A stretch of DNA of 64,000 nucleotides from Procambarus clarkii. Taxonomy: Eukaryota; Arthropoda; Malacostraca; Decapoda; Cambaridae. Every line of letters starts with the position of its first letter. The first letter of the stretch is position 1. The notes under the pieces were generated by a model, which saw nothing but the letters and a program-made list of their open reading frames with translations, ran no database searches and had not been told where the DNA came from. Positions 46,056 to 56,480 of the stretch are shown piece after piece. Both the position numbers and the translations under genes were made by a program. The DNA lies in assembly GCF_040958095.1 (NCBI RefSeq), contig NC_091188.1, positions 37,056,213 through 37,120,212 of the forward strand. The letters are read 5' to 3'.

Positions 46056-47537
46056 AGGTTAAAAGAAAGACTTAAACCACTGAAAGCACTTACTGGTAAG
46101 AATATTGGTATCAACATTAAATATGCTAGACTATTGTATATGATGTTTGTTAGATCTCTCGTTGATTATAATGCTCTGCACTTAATTAACTTCCCCTCCT
46201 CTGTGTTGGACAAACTTGAAGTAGTACAGAATGAAGCCATGAGGATAATTCTTGGTGCCCCAAGATGCACAAGAATCATCAACATGAGGAAGAACTGAAG
46301 CTTCCAACCATACTAGAAAGAATCATGCAAGTCAACACCACCTTTTGCCTGAAAGTCATGAGAGACCCTACATCTCCTGCATTGCTCAGAGACAAATTAT
46401 TTAGTGCTGTTAACACCCTATTGACTGGTGCCGACATACCAACTCACTCCTTTTATGATAAATAGCTGATCAAAAATGCCTACAATCTGATCAAATTCAA
46501 CATTCCTTCTAAGTGCAATCTACCTGTCCCTGATATTCCTCTTTATCTGTACCTCACCATTCAAGTATCATACACACCTGTCACCAAGAAAGGTAATGAG
46601 AATCTTGCTCTTCTCAAAGCTGTCACACTTGAAACAATTGCCTCCTCCTTCGAAAATTTAAGATCTCACGAGCACTGTGTCTACACCGACGGCTCAGTCC
46701 AATCTTCTACTGGACGGACTGCAGCAGCATGTAGGTTTTGTAGAAATAATATTTGCACAAAGACTGTCAGTGTCAGGTTAAACAACTGGCTGACCTCCAC
46801 ACAAGCAGAACTAGCAGCATTACAACTAGCTACCAGTGCATTAAAAAACATTGGAGGAGGAATAATATTTTGTGATTCAAAGTCTGCTCTTCAAGTAATC
46901 GAAAACTTCTCCTGGACGATCGACAGCAAGAACCTCATACTAAACTACCAATTATAAATGCCCTAATCGCTGCACAGAGTAAAGAGTTTCGAATCTCCTT
47001 TGTATGGATACCATCACACATAAATATAACCCATCATAATGAGACAGACATTGCAGCCAAATTAGCGTGTAACAAAGATGAAGTTGAATTAGATCTAGGT
47101 ATCCCCATCTCTGCTGTCAAAACTATATTGTTCCAAATACTCAGGTCTGATAGGAGAGAAATTACTGACTCCCAACGACCTGAAAGCACCAGTATAAAAA
47201 GCTATGATTTGTTCAGATCTGAAACCTACATCTATGGACAGCACAAAACGTCCACTAGACTGTGCGTCACAGTGGTTGCAAAGATCAGATTGGGTTACCT
47301 TACCTGTGGCAGGTGGCTGCAGGTGACGGGTCTCCCAATCCTGAGCACTCCAGTTGCAAACTCTGTGAGCAGGAACTGCGGCACGATCTCCCTCACTACA
47401 TCACCGAATGCCCAGTTATTAGATCATTCAGACCCGTTGGCATGAGATACCTGGAGCTTTGCAATTACTTTATTCACTCTCGTGTTCTTGAAGATATCCT
47501 CACAGTGCACCCAAAATTTGCCAGTGCAGGCTACTAA
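46056..47537 (+). pseudogene. family 1b LINE C-terminal domain, RNase H and zinc finger
   Basis: After the insertion the protein continues with RLKERLKPLK, YARLLYMMFV, LVDYNALHL and NEAMRIILGAPR, then a frame slip near 46288, a stop at 46463-46465, and RNase H from TDGS (46685-46696) through QAELAAL, FCDSKSAL and WIPSH (47005-47019). The last segment (47262-47537) has a finger with CKLCEQELRHDLPHYITEC. Frameshifts lie near 46925 and 47280-47310. It is read in several frames, so it is not functional. Confidence 0.82.
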
Positions 47538-47839
47538 ACATATGCATATGGCCCTGTATGACTAACCACCCTGCGAGATGGAGACTTTTAGTATCACTGC
47601 TACCTTACTCACTCTTGTGTTGATGATGATATCCTCATAATGCACTCAAAGTTTGCCAGTACCGACTACTTATCACATGCCTCTGTATGACTAACCATCC
47701 TCTGTGATTGGGATTTTAACATCACGTAGCTAGTTTGATGACACGCTGTACTCCCCTTCATATAGTCTAGGGTAGCTGTACATATGCACATGTACCTAAA
47801 TGTGTTAATAAAACAAAAAAAATTAGTCAGTAATTAAGT

Positions 47840-48070
47840 TCTCATCCTCTCTTTTGAACAAACTAGCAGCAAGACAGAATGAAGCCAAGAGGGTGATTCT
47901 TGGTGCCCCAAGATGCCCAGGAATCCCTAACCTGAAGCAAGAACTGAAGCTTCCCATCATATTAGAGAGAAATATACAAGTCAACACGACCTCTTTATGA
48001 CACATTACAGTAACGAGAGCTAACTGGTCCAGCATTGCTCAGAGTTAAGTTATTTTGAGCCGTCAATAAT
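47840..48070 (+). pseudogene. family 1b LINE fragment
   Basis: Resembles 46205-46420: coding for QNEAKRVILGAPRCPGI and QELKLPIILERNIQVNT with frame breaks. It starts shortly after the tail of the preceding copy, suggesting a second tandem piece. Confidence 0.7.
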
Positions 48071-48078
48071 CTAACGCA

Positions 48079-48200
48079 GTGGTTCTTATCCTTGTGTGCG
48101 TCAAGGTCTCTTTCCAAGGCTGGTGAAAGCTGTGGACTCCATCCCTAGAAAAATGCACATGAGCCCATACAAACTCATCAACATAACTTTACATCCAATG
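48079..48200. mobile_element. possible hAT-like terminal fragment
   Basis: CAGTGGTTCTTATCC followed by GGTGAAAGCTGTGGACTCC and CTAGAAAAATGCACATG resembles the conserved end of hAT-type non-autonomous elements. Only one end is seen. This is recognition from memory, so low confidence. Confidence 0.35.
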
Positions 48201-48244
48201 AATACACTTTATTACATATGAAATTTATTCAGCATTCACGACAA

Positions 48245-48505
48245 CGCCATAATTAACTCGGGAAAGGAGGATAGAAGAACACACCAGTGAATCTGTACGC
48301 TGGTACAACATGGTTGCAGCTGGCAATCCCAATCATTATGGACGAAGAGGAGGTGACCGCAGGAGGGAATCAGTAATAGCAAGAATCCATCTTGGATACA
48401 AATATCCATCGAGATTCGGAATGGAAACGACAGTTGAGCAGCGGAGTTGCAGAATCTGTAGTGAGAGAGACGGACATCGCCTTGACCACTGTTATGACCA
48501 CACAT
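48245..48505 (+). pseudogene. LINE C-terminal zinc-finger fragment
   Basis: A frame from about 48295 reads SVRWYNMVAAGNPNHYGRR, then SVIARIHLGYKYPSRFG and RSCRICSERDGHRLDHC. The ARI.LGY segment followed by Cys-X2-Cys...His is the same C-terminal module seen in family 1 (at 14360-14490), in a different family member. Confidence 0.65.
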
Positions 48506-50452
48506 GCACCAGTGTATACATATACATACTGTGTATGTATATGATTCGGTTAAACTGTATAGTAAAATATTAGTTGATTAGCCTAATATTACCATTACTT
48601 TGGTATCTGTAATCTCTGTTTGGAAATACGCTAGTTCATAGCCGGAGCTTAAGGTCATGTTTCATACAATTACCATTACATGTCTAAGTATTGGAATGTT
48701 ATATAGGACATGCTAGAGGTATTATGATATAGTGTATATATTATTATGTAGATTTATATATATACTTGAGGTGTAACTAGTGGATATACTGTGATCTAAG
48801 TCTTAAACAACGTACATATAACGGTCGACTGGTAACTGCTGGTAATCCTCCCATATCCCCCTTGGTGAAGCATCTCCAGCCAGTATTACCAGGTGTAATA
48901 GAAATAACTTCTTTATGTGTTTTAGGACATATCGCGATATATTCTTGTATACCTTGAGTTTTGATGTGTACTCTCCTGTGGAGAATATTGTATATACTTA
49001 GGTATTGTATGAATTAGAATTAATATTTGGGTTTTGGGCTTCTGATATGTGAAGGAGACTGCCATGTCTCCTTCTTCAATCTGATATGTGAAGGAGGAAA
49101 GATGGGGTGACTTGCCATGTTGGTAACAAAGTCGTTCTCGGCCGGCTCGGCCCTCGGCCAGTCACTACCCTCTCACTTCCCTGATAGGCGGACGTGGGAC
49201 GTCCAGCTCTTGAGTTGTGTTGTATTTTGTTGTTTATTGATTACTAATGTATATATAAGAGTAATGCAGTGTAGTGGATTAGGCGACCCGAGGCACGTGA
49301 GTTATGCCAGGTGGTGACTTTGTGTTGCGATGGGTCTCTGAGGATCGTAGCTGATTGTTATTGTGTTGTAGCATGTTACTGATTCCTCACTCACTATTTA
49401 TTAATGTTCGACACCACCAACCTGTTACTTGGGTTAGTGTACCACTGCGCCAGGTTGGAGCCTGGTGTCAGCTAGTCCAGAGTGGGTGCCGAATGCCTGT
49501 TAATGATTTCGATAGTTGTTAAAGTTCCTTGACGTAATTACGAGAGCTGTGTTGAAGCTCTTTGTTGTGATTAAAATATCAGTTGTATTGAACTTTAATT
49601 TCTTATTGTTTTACAGTGACCTGTTTATATGTCTTGGTAAACTAGCGTTTTAACTAGCTTTTTTGACTTTACCCTAGACACATAGGGAAACTTGTCCAGA
49701 CTATAGTGTAACAGGGACGGGGGTAATGTCTCTCTTCTTCCGTCCACTACCCTGCTCTTAGTTAACTGAACTTAGGGACCCCGGAGCTCTACTATAGCCT
49801 CCACTCCACCCGTGATCTTAGACGGTTGATCGCCACAGATCAACCGTCGAAGATCACGGTTGATCTGTGGCTATCAGACGCTGTACTGGCCCCCAGCAAA
49901 CTCGAGGCTCTCAGCTGCCACCACCAAACCTTCACGATCTTGACGATTAATTGTGGTTTGGACCAATCAATTAACCATTAATTTCGTTGGGGTTAATCCC
50001 CAATTAATTGAAAAGGGAGGAATGCATTTACGTTAAGTGTGGAAAATTAAATTGAAAACAAGGGAATATATATTACAAGACTAGGCTTGCTTGCGATATA
50101 TGTATCGACTCATTCAATAAAAACCCGGCTCTTGGGGCCCGCGACAAGAACAATCATATTCTTATGGGAAAACTCGAATACCATAAATACTAAACAATAT
50201 TTATGAAATAAAGATTAATCAAATGAATATAAAAAAACAGAACACTCCCTAAACTGAATATATTCCTAAGAGGCGAATGATTGGGAATTAACTGTACCAA
50301 ACTCTGAAGCACTTTACCGTGATCTAAGACACCAGCTGTGTTGTTGTGGCTTCTGGAGGCGAGATAGTGACCGCTCAGCTGCTCACGCCACACTGACTAA
50401 CCTGCTCTGTCTTTAGACTGAAGCGAGCTAGTATTACACAGCTAGGTTTCCT
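48506..50452. other. long stretch without recognised genes
   Basis: About 1.9 kb with no convincing coding frame or assigned repeat. It includes a hairpin cluster at 49812-49871, a tandem duplication of CTGATATGTGAAGGAG (49039 and 49080), and TGTAACAGGGACGGGGG at 49707. A decayed LTR or MITE is possible; nothing is supported. Confidence 0.5.
49812..49871. repeat. two mutually exclusive inverted repeats
   Basis: GTGATCTTAGACGGTTGATC (49812-49831) pairs with 49838-49857 (19 of 20). GCCACAGATCAAC (49832-49844) pairs perfectly with GTTGATCTGTGGC (49859-49871). The two stems share bases and cannot both form. Confidence 0.9.
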
Positions 50453-50750
50453 GGGGCCAGATTCACGAAGCAGTTACGCAAGCACTTACGAACCTGGGGC
50501 CAGATTCACCAAGCAGTTACCCAAGCACTTACGAACGTGTACATCTTTCCTCAATCTTTGACGGTTTTGGTTACATTTATTAAACAGTTTACAAGCATGA
50601 AAACTTGCCAATCAACTGTTGTTATTGTTATAAACAGCCTCCTGATGCTTCGGAGCTCATTAATTGTTTAATAATTGTAAACAAAGCCGCCAAATATTGA
50701 GAAAAGATGTTCAGATTCGTAAGTGCTTGCGTACCTGTTTCGTGAATCTA
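50453..50750. mobile_element. MITE-like element with duplicated left end
   Basis: Inverted relative to 19061-19318. The left end GGGGCCAGATTCACGAAGC occurs at 50453 and again as GGGGCCAGATTCACCAAGC at 50496. The right end is CGTGAATCTA. The body shares ACAGTTTACAAGCATG and GATGCTTCGGAGCTC with the reverse complement of the other copy. Confidence 0.8.
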
Positions 50751-51078
50751 GTACCTGGCTATTAAATTACCAAGCAGGATTAAATTGAACAAGCTAATCT
50801 TATTTACTGGCCAACCCAAATAGTTGAATTCCTTTTGAAACTGATGGTAATTCTATGGGCATCTTGAGCCCGGCTATTTTCACTTATAATATTGAATAGT
50901 GACCTGAATTTATAAGTTATGAATTAATAATATGTTAGACTGTGGTCGCCCCCCCTAGGCCGCAAGATCTTTGAACCAGGCGGAGTCATCCGGCCTCACG
51001 ACCTAGTCCTTTACTTCTACATGACGACACTTTCTGTGACAGCATACTACCTTGATCTTTATTCTACATTCATGTTAA
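50751..51078. other. non-genic stretch
   Basis: Nothing recognised between the MITE-like element and the 51-bp satellite. Confidence 0.5.
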
Positions 51079-53537
51079 CCTGTCCAATACTGTCACTATG
51101 GCGGTGTGTCCACTCACAGGATGGGTGGCGCTGCCCAATACTGTCACTATGGCGGTGTGTCCACTCACAGGATGAGTGGCGCTGCCCAATACTGTCACTA
51201 TGGTGGTGTGTCCACTCACAGGACGAGTGACGCTGCCCAATACTGCCACTATGGCGGTGAGTCCACTCACAGGACGAGTGACGCTGCCCAATACTGCCAC
51301 TATGGTGGTGTGTCCACTCACAGGATGAGTGGCGCTGCCCAATACTGCCACTATGGTGGTGTGTCCACTCACAGGATGAGTGGCGCTGCCCAATACTGTC
51401 ACTATGGTGGTGTGTCTACTCACAGGATGAGTGGCGCTGCCCAATACTGTCACTATGGTGGTGTGTCTACTCACAGGATGACTGGCGCTGCCCAATACTG
51501 TCACTATGGCGGTGTGTCCACTCACAGGATGAGTGGCGCTGCCCAATACTGTCAATATGGCGGTGTGTCCACTCACAGGATGAGTGGCGCTGCCCAATAC
51601 TGTCACTATGGCGGTGTGTCCACTCACAGGATGAGTGGCGCTGCCCAATACTGTCACTATGGCGGTGTGTCCACTCACAGGATGAGTGACACTGCCCAAT
51701 ACTGTCACTATGGCGGTGTGTCCACTCACAGGATGAGTGGCGCTGCCCAATACTGTCACTATGGCGGTGTGTCCACTCACAGGATGAGTGGCGCTGCCCA
51801 ATACTGTCACTATGGCGGTGTGACCACTCACAGGATGAGTGACGCTGCCCAATACTGTCACTATGGTGGTGTGTCCACTCACAGGATGAGTGGCGCTGCC
51901 CAATACTGTCACTATGGCGGTGTGTCCACTCACAGGATGAGTGACGCTGCCCAATACTGTCACTATGGCGGTGTGTCCACTCACAGGATGAGTGGCGCTG
52001 CCCAATACTGTCACTATGGCGGTATGTCCACTCACAGGATGAGTGGCGCTGCCCAATACTGTCACTATGGCGGTGTGTCCACTCACAGGATGAGTGGCGC
52101 TGCCCAATACTGTCACTATGGCGGTGTGTCCACTCACAGGATGAGTGACGCTGCCCAATACTGTCACTATGGTGGTGTGTCCACTCACAGGATGAGTGAC
52201 GTTGCCCAATACTGTCACTATGGTGGTGTGTCTACTCACAGGATGAGTGACGCTGCCCAATACAGTCACTATGGTAGTGTGTCCACTCACAGGATGAGTG
52301 ACGCTGCCCAATACTGTCACTATGGTGGTGTGTCTACTCACAGGATGAGTGACGCTGCCCAATACTGTCACTATGGCGGTGTGTCCACTCACAGGATGAG
52401 TGGCGCTGCCCAATACTGTCACTATGGCGGTGTGTCCACTCACAGGATGAGTGGCGCTGCCCAATACTGTCACTATGGTGGTGTTTCTACTCACAGGATG
52501 AGTGACGCTGCCCAATACTGTCACTATGGCGGTGTGTCCACTCACAGGATGAGTGACGCTGCCCAATACTGTCACTATGGTGGTGTGTCCACTCACAGGA
52601 TTAGTGACGCTGCCCAATACTGTCACTATGGCGGTGTGTCCACTCACAGGATGGGTGGCGCTGCCCAATACTGTCACTATGGTGGTGTGTCCACTCACAG
52701 GATGAGTGACGCTGCCCAATACTGTCACTATGGCGGTGTGTCCACTCACAGGATGAGTGGCACTGCCCCATACTGTCACTATGGCGGTGTGTCCACTCAC
52801 AGGATGAGTGGCACTGCCCCATACTGTCACTATGGCGGTGTGTCCACTCACAGGATGAGTGGCGCTGCCCAATACTGTCACTATGGCGGTGTGTCCACTC
52901 ACAAGATGAGTGGCGCTGCCCAATACTGTCACTATGGCGGTGTGTCCACTCACAGGATGAGTGGCGCTGCCCAATACTGTCACTATGGCGGTGTGTCCAC
53001 TCACAGGATGAGTGGCGCTGCCCAATACTTTCACTATGGCGGTGTGTCCACTCACAGGATGAGTGGCGCTGCCCAATACTGTCACTATGGCGGTGTGTCC
53101 ACTCACAGGATGAGTGGCGCTGACCAATACTGTCACTATGGCGGAGTGTCCACTCATAGGATGAGTGGCGCTGCCCAATACTGTCACTATGGTGCTGTGT
53201 CCACTCACAGGATGGGTGGCGCTGCCCAATACTGTCACTATGGTGGTGTGTCCACTCACAGGATGAGTGACGCTGCCCAATACTGTCACTATGGCGGTGT
53301 GTCCACTCATAGGATGAGTGGCGCTGCCCAATACTGTCACTATGGTGGTGTGTCCACTCACAGGATGAGTGGCGCTGCCCAATACTGTCACTATGGTGGT
53401 GTGTCCACTCACAGGATGAGTGACGCTGCCCAATACTGTCACTATGGTGGTGTGTCCACTCACAGGATGAGTGACGCTGCCCAATACTGTCACTATGGTG
53501 GTGTGTCCACTCACAGGATGAGTGACGCTGCCCAATA
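51079..53537. repeat. 51-bp satellite array, second locus
   Basis: About 48 uninterrupted monomers of the same satellite as at 3190. Variants include CTACTCACAGG for CCACTCACAGG (51415, 51467, 52208 and others) and CACTGCCCCATAC in two neighbouring monomers (52760, 52811). No transposon insertions are present, in contrast with the first locus. Confidence 0.97.
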
Positions 53538-53813
53538 AACTCGCCCCTCGGGGCAAAATTAAAAAAATATAAACGCCAGCACTCACCTCAGTGCCACACA
53601 CTTTTCACTCAAGCTTCCGCACTATTCAGAAGGCGGCCCTGTTTCCCACGTTAAAATTAATGTAATAATATTTGCACTTTTCAGAATATCCGGCACAGAA
53701 CAGGAAGTGTATTTATACAGCAAATTGTAAAAAAACGCAACACACGAACATCCACACAAAGGAACATGACATTATACACATGTGAATGAGCGGAGGACGT
53801 TGTAATATATACA

Positions 53814-54186
53814 TGTCGTACCTAGTAGGCAGAACGCACTTCTCGGCCTACTGTGCAAGTCCCGGTTTGCCTAATAAGCCAAGTTTTCATGAATTAATTG
53901 TTTTTCGACTACCTAACCTAACCTAACTTTTTCGGCTACCTAACCTAACCTTACCTATAAATATAGGTTAGGTTAGGTTAGGTAGGGTTGGTTAGGTTCG
54001 GTCATATATCTACGTTAATTTTAACTCCAATAAAAAAAAATTTACCTCATACATAATGAAATGGGTAGCTTTATCATTTCATAAGAAAAAAATTTGATAA
54101 AATATATTAATTCAGGAAAACTTGGCTTATTAAGCAAATCGGGCCTTGCATAGTAGGCTGAGAAGTGCGTTCTGGCTACTAGGTAC

Positions 54187-54190
<4 letters not shown>
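53814..54190. mobile_element. long-TIR MITE with internal telomere-like repeats
   Basis: Ends TGTCGTACCTAGTAG and CTACTAGGTACGACA. The inverted repeats extend about 95 bp per side with few differences (for example AGAACGCACTTCTC and GAGAAGTGCGTTCT, AATAAGCCAAGTTTTC and GAAAACTTGGCTTATT). The centre holds CCTAACCTAACC (53928-53956) and AGGTTAGGTTAGG (53966-53988) in opposite orientation. Non-coding, 377 bp. The right end abuts a TA repeat. Confidence 0.88.

Positions 54191-54272
<82 letters not shown>
54190..54272. repeat. (TA)n microsatellite
   Basis: Pure TA repeat directly adjoining the MITE end. Confidence 0.98.
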
Positions 54273-54277
<5 letters not shown>

Positions 54278-54479
54278 CAGAGGACGGAAGCGCTAAATTA
54301 TACACATGATCGAACTGTTAGACGTTAGATTTGTTTATAAAAGTCAATAATTATTTAGGAAATGTATATGTGTCTCGTGTGGGAATTTTGTTGAACTGTC
54401 AACAGTCTGTTTGTGTTGTGTGTGTATGAGGCAAGGATTTATGGGTGTGTATCGTGACACACGTGTTGGTAATCACTGA

Positions 54480-55166
54480 CTCTCTACACCACACTGACTC
54501 TCTACACCACTCAGTCACCACACTGACTCTCTACACCACACAAAGTCACCACCCTGACTCTCTACACCACACACAGTCACCACACTGACTCTCTACACCA
54601 CACACAGTCACCACACTGACTCTCTACACCACTCAGTCACCACACTGACTCTCTACACCACACACAGTCACCACCCTGACTCTCTACACCACACACAGTC
54701 ACCACCCTGACTCTCTACACCACACACAGTCACCACACTGACTCTCTACACCACACACAGTCACCACACTGACTCTCAACACCACACACAGTCACCACCC
54801 TGACTCTCTACACCACACACAGTCACCACACTGACTCTCTACACCACACACAGTCACCACACTGACTCTCTACACCACACACAGTCACCACACTGACTCT
54901 CTACACCACACACAGTCACCACACTGACTCTCTACACCACACACAGTCACCACACTGACTCTCTACACCACACACAGTCACCACACTGACTCTCTACACC
55001 ACACACAGTCACCACACTGACTCTCTACACCACACACAGTCACCACACTGACTCTCTACACCACACACAGTCACCACACTGACTCTCTACACCACACACA
55101 GTCACCACACTGACTCTCTACACCACACACAGTCACCACACTGACTCTCTACACCACACACAGTCG
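54480..55166. repeat. 31-bp satellite array
   Basis: About 22 units of ACCACACTGACTCTCTACAC plus CACACACAGTC. The left part has shorter units (CACTCAGTC) and CACCCTGAC variants; the right half is nearly uniform. Confidence 0.96.
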
Positions 55167-55264
55167 CAAGGAAAAAATAGAGACGATACGTACACAGTAT
55201 ATTCACACGTGTCTAATGTGTACGAATGGTGTCTACGGATGCAATACGTACATGATGTACACAG

Positions 55265-55312
55265 AGTTGAGCTCTGGCTCTTTGGGCCCGCCTCTCAACT
55301 GTCAATCAACAG
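55265..55312 (-). mobile_element. CR1/Jockey-like LINE 3' UTR fragment
   Basis: GAGTTGAGCTCTGGCTCTTT then CCCGCCTCTCAACTGTCAATC, the same block as 17141-17200. Confidence 0.45.
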
Positions 55313-55325
55313 ATTTTTTTCCACA

Positions 55326-55511
55326 CATACAAACCCCCCCAGGAAGCAGCCCGTAACGACTGTCTAACTCCCTGGTACTTATTTACTCCTAAGTGAACAG
55401 AGGCATCAGCGTGAAAGAAACTGCCCATTTGTTTCCTCCATCACCGGGAATCGATCCTCGGACCCTAGGACTACGAATCCCGAGCGCTGTCCACTCAACC
55501 GTCAGGTCCCC
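55326..55511 (-). mobile_element. tRNA-derived SINE (type 1), lacking the 3' block
   Basis: The minus-strand tRNA-like head lies near 55445-55511 (B box read as GGGAATCGATCC on the plus strand) with the body up to CCCCAGGAAGCAGCCCG. The GGCCTGGTCGAGG/CTCAAGATAAC tail is missing: the copy is truncated at 55326-55340. Confidence 0.78.
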
Positions 55512-55652
55512 CCCCCTGTATATATGACTGGGCATAAGCAAGGATGCCCGGCTGCTCGTCGATGTGGGGCACACGGGCACACCCTTGGTGCCAAGGCAGT
55601 ATATATATAGTGCCAAGTTCAACCGTCTTTGTTACGGCCTCACCATAGCCCG

Positions 55653-55954
55653 TGCTACATTTTTTGTTTTTTGTTTTTTTTTTTTTGAGATATATACAAG
55701 AGTTGTTACATTCTTGTACAGCCACTAGTACGCGTAGCGTTTCGGGCAAGTCCTTAATCCTATGGTCCCTGGAATACGATCCCCTGCCGCGAAGAATCGT
55801 TTTTTCATCCAAGTACACATTTTACTGTTGCGTTAAACAGAGGCTACAGTTAAGGAATTGCGCCCAGTAAATCCTCCCCGGCCAGGATACGAACCCATGA
55901 CAAAGCGCTCGCGGAACGCCAGGCGAGTGTCTTACCACTACACCACGGAGACCA
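55653..55954 (-). mobile_element. tRNA-derived SINE (type 3)
   Basis: Read on the minus strand, the head is GTCTCCGTGGTGTAGTGG (A box TGGTGTAGTGG) with B box GGGTTCGTATCC, then a body with AGGATTTACTGGGCGCAATT and CCCGAAACGC, and a tail TTGTATATATCTC followed by an A run (T run at 55668-55686 on the plus strand). All promoter and tail parts are present. Confidence 0.85.
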
Positions 55955-56166
55955 CACTTTGGAGTCATGGCCACATGGCCAGACATGGACACTTTGTTCT
56001 GAGTAGCTAAATCTGAAACAACAGAAACATCAACCGTCTTGAGTTAGCTGCCATACTTGTACCCTCAGACACTCCCGTAGCGTCCTGTCTTCAACTGTCG
56101 AATGCAGAAGGCATTGGATTCAACCGTTCTTTACGGTACATTTACGATGTGTAAGTTAAATATTGT

Positions 56167-56167
<1 letters not shown>

Positions 56168-56256
<89 letters not shown>
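56168..56256. repeat. (GT)n microsatellite at the LINE 3' end
   Basis: About 44 GT repeats (CA on the minus strand) immediately beyond the 3' end of the minus-strand LINE. Confidence 0.97.
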
Positions 56257-56258
<2 letters not shown>

Positions 56259-56480
56259 CAGCTATTTATACTCACCTATTTGTGCCTGCTGGATCGAGCA
56301 TTGACTCTTGGATCCCGCCTTTCTAGCCATCGGTTGTTTACAGCAATGACTCCTGTCCCATTTCCTTATCATATCTGTTTTAAAATTATGAACAGTTTCC
56401 GTCCACAACCTGTTCCTTAAGTGCATTCCATTTTCCCACTACTCTCACGCTAAAAGAAAACTTCCTAACATCTCTGTGAC

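Larger units (their letters stand above)
40907..47822 (+). mobile_element. family 1b LINE, nearly full-span copy broken by three insertions
   Basis: Reading across insertions, this element contains the end of an upstream coding segment (40910-41047), APE endonuclease (41050-41690), linker (41720-42016 and 42650-42750), RT (44567-45709), C-terminal domain and RNase H (46056-47110), zinc finger and 3' UTR (to 47822, AATAAAACAAAAAAAA tail). The inserts are at 42022-42644, 42751-44566 and 45711-46055. The RT, RNase H and finger are related to family 1 but clearly diverged. Confidence 0.8.

Noticed and set aside
53922-53999. A real chromosome end (telomere)
   Set aside because: Only short TTAGG tracts in opposite orientation, inside a MITE with inverted repeats.
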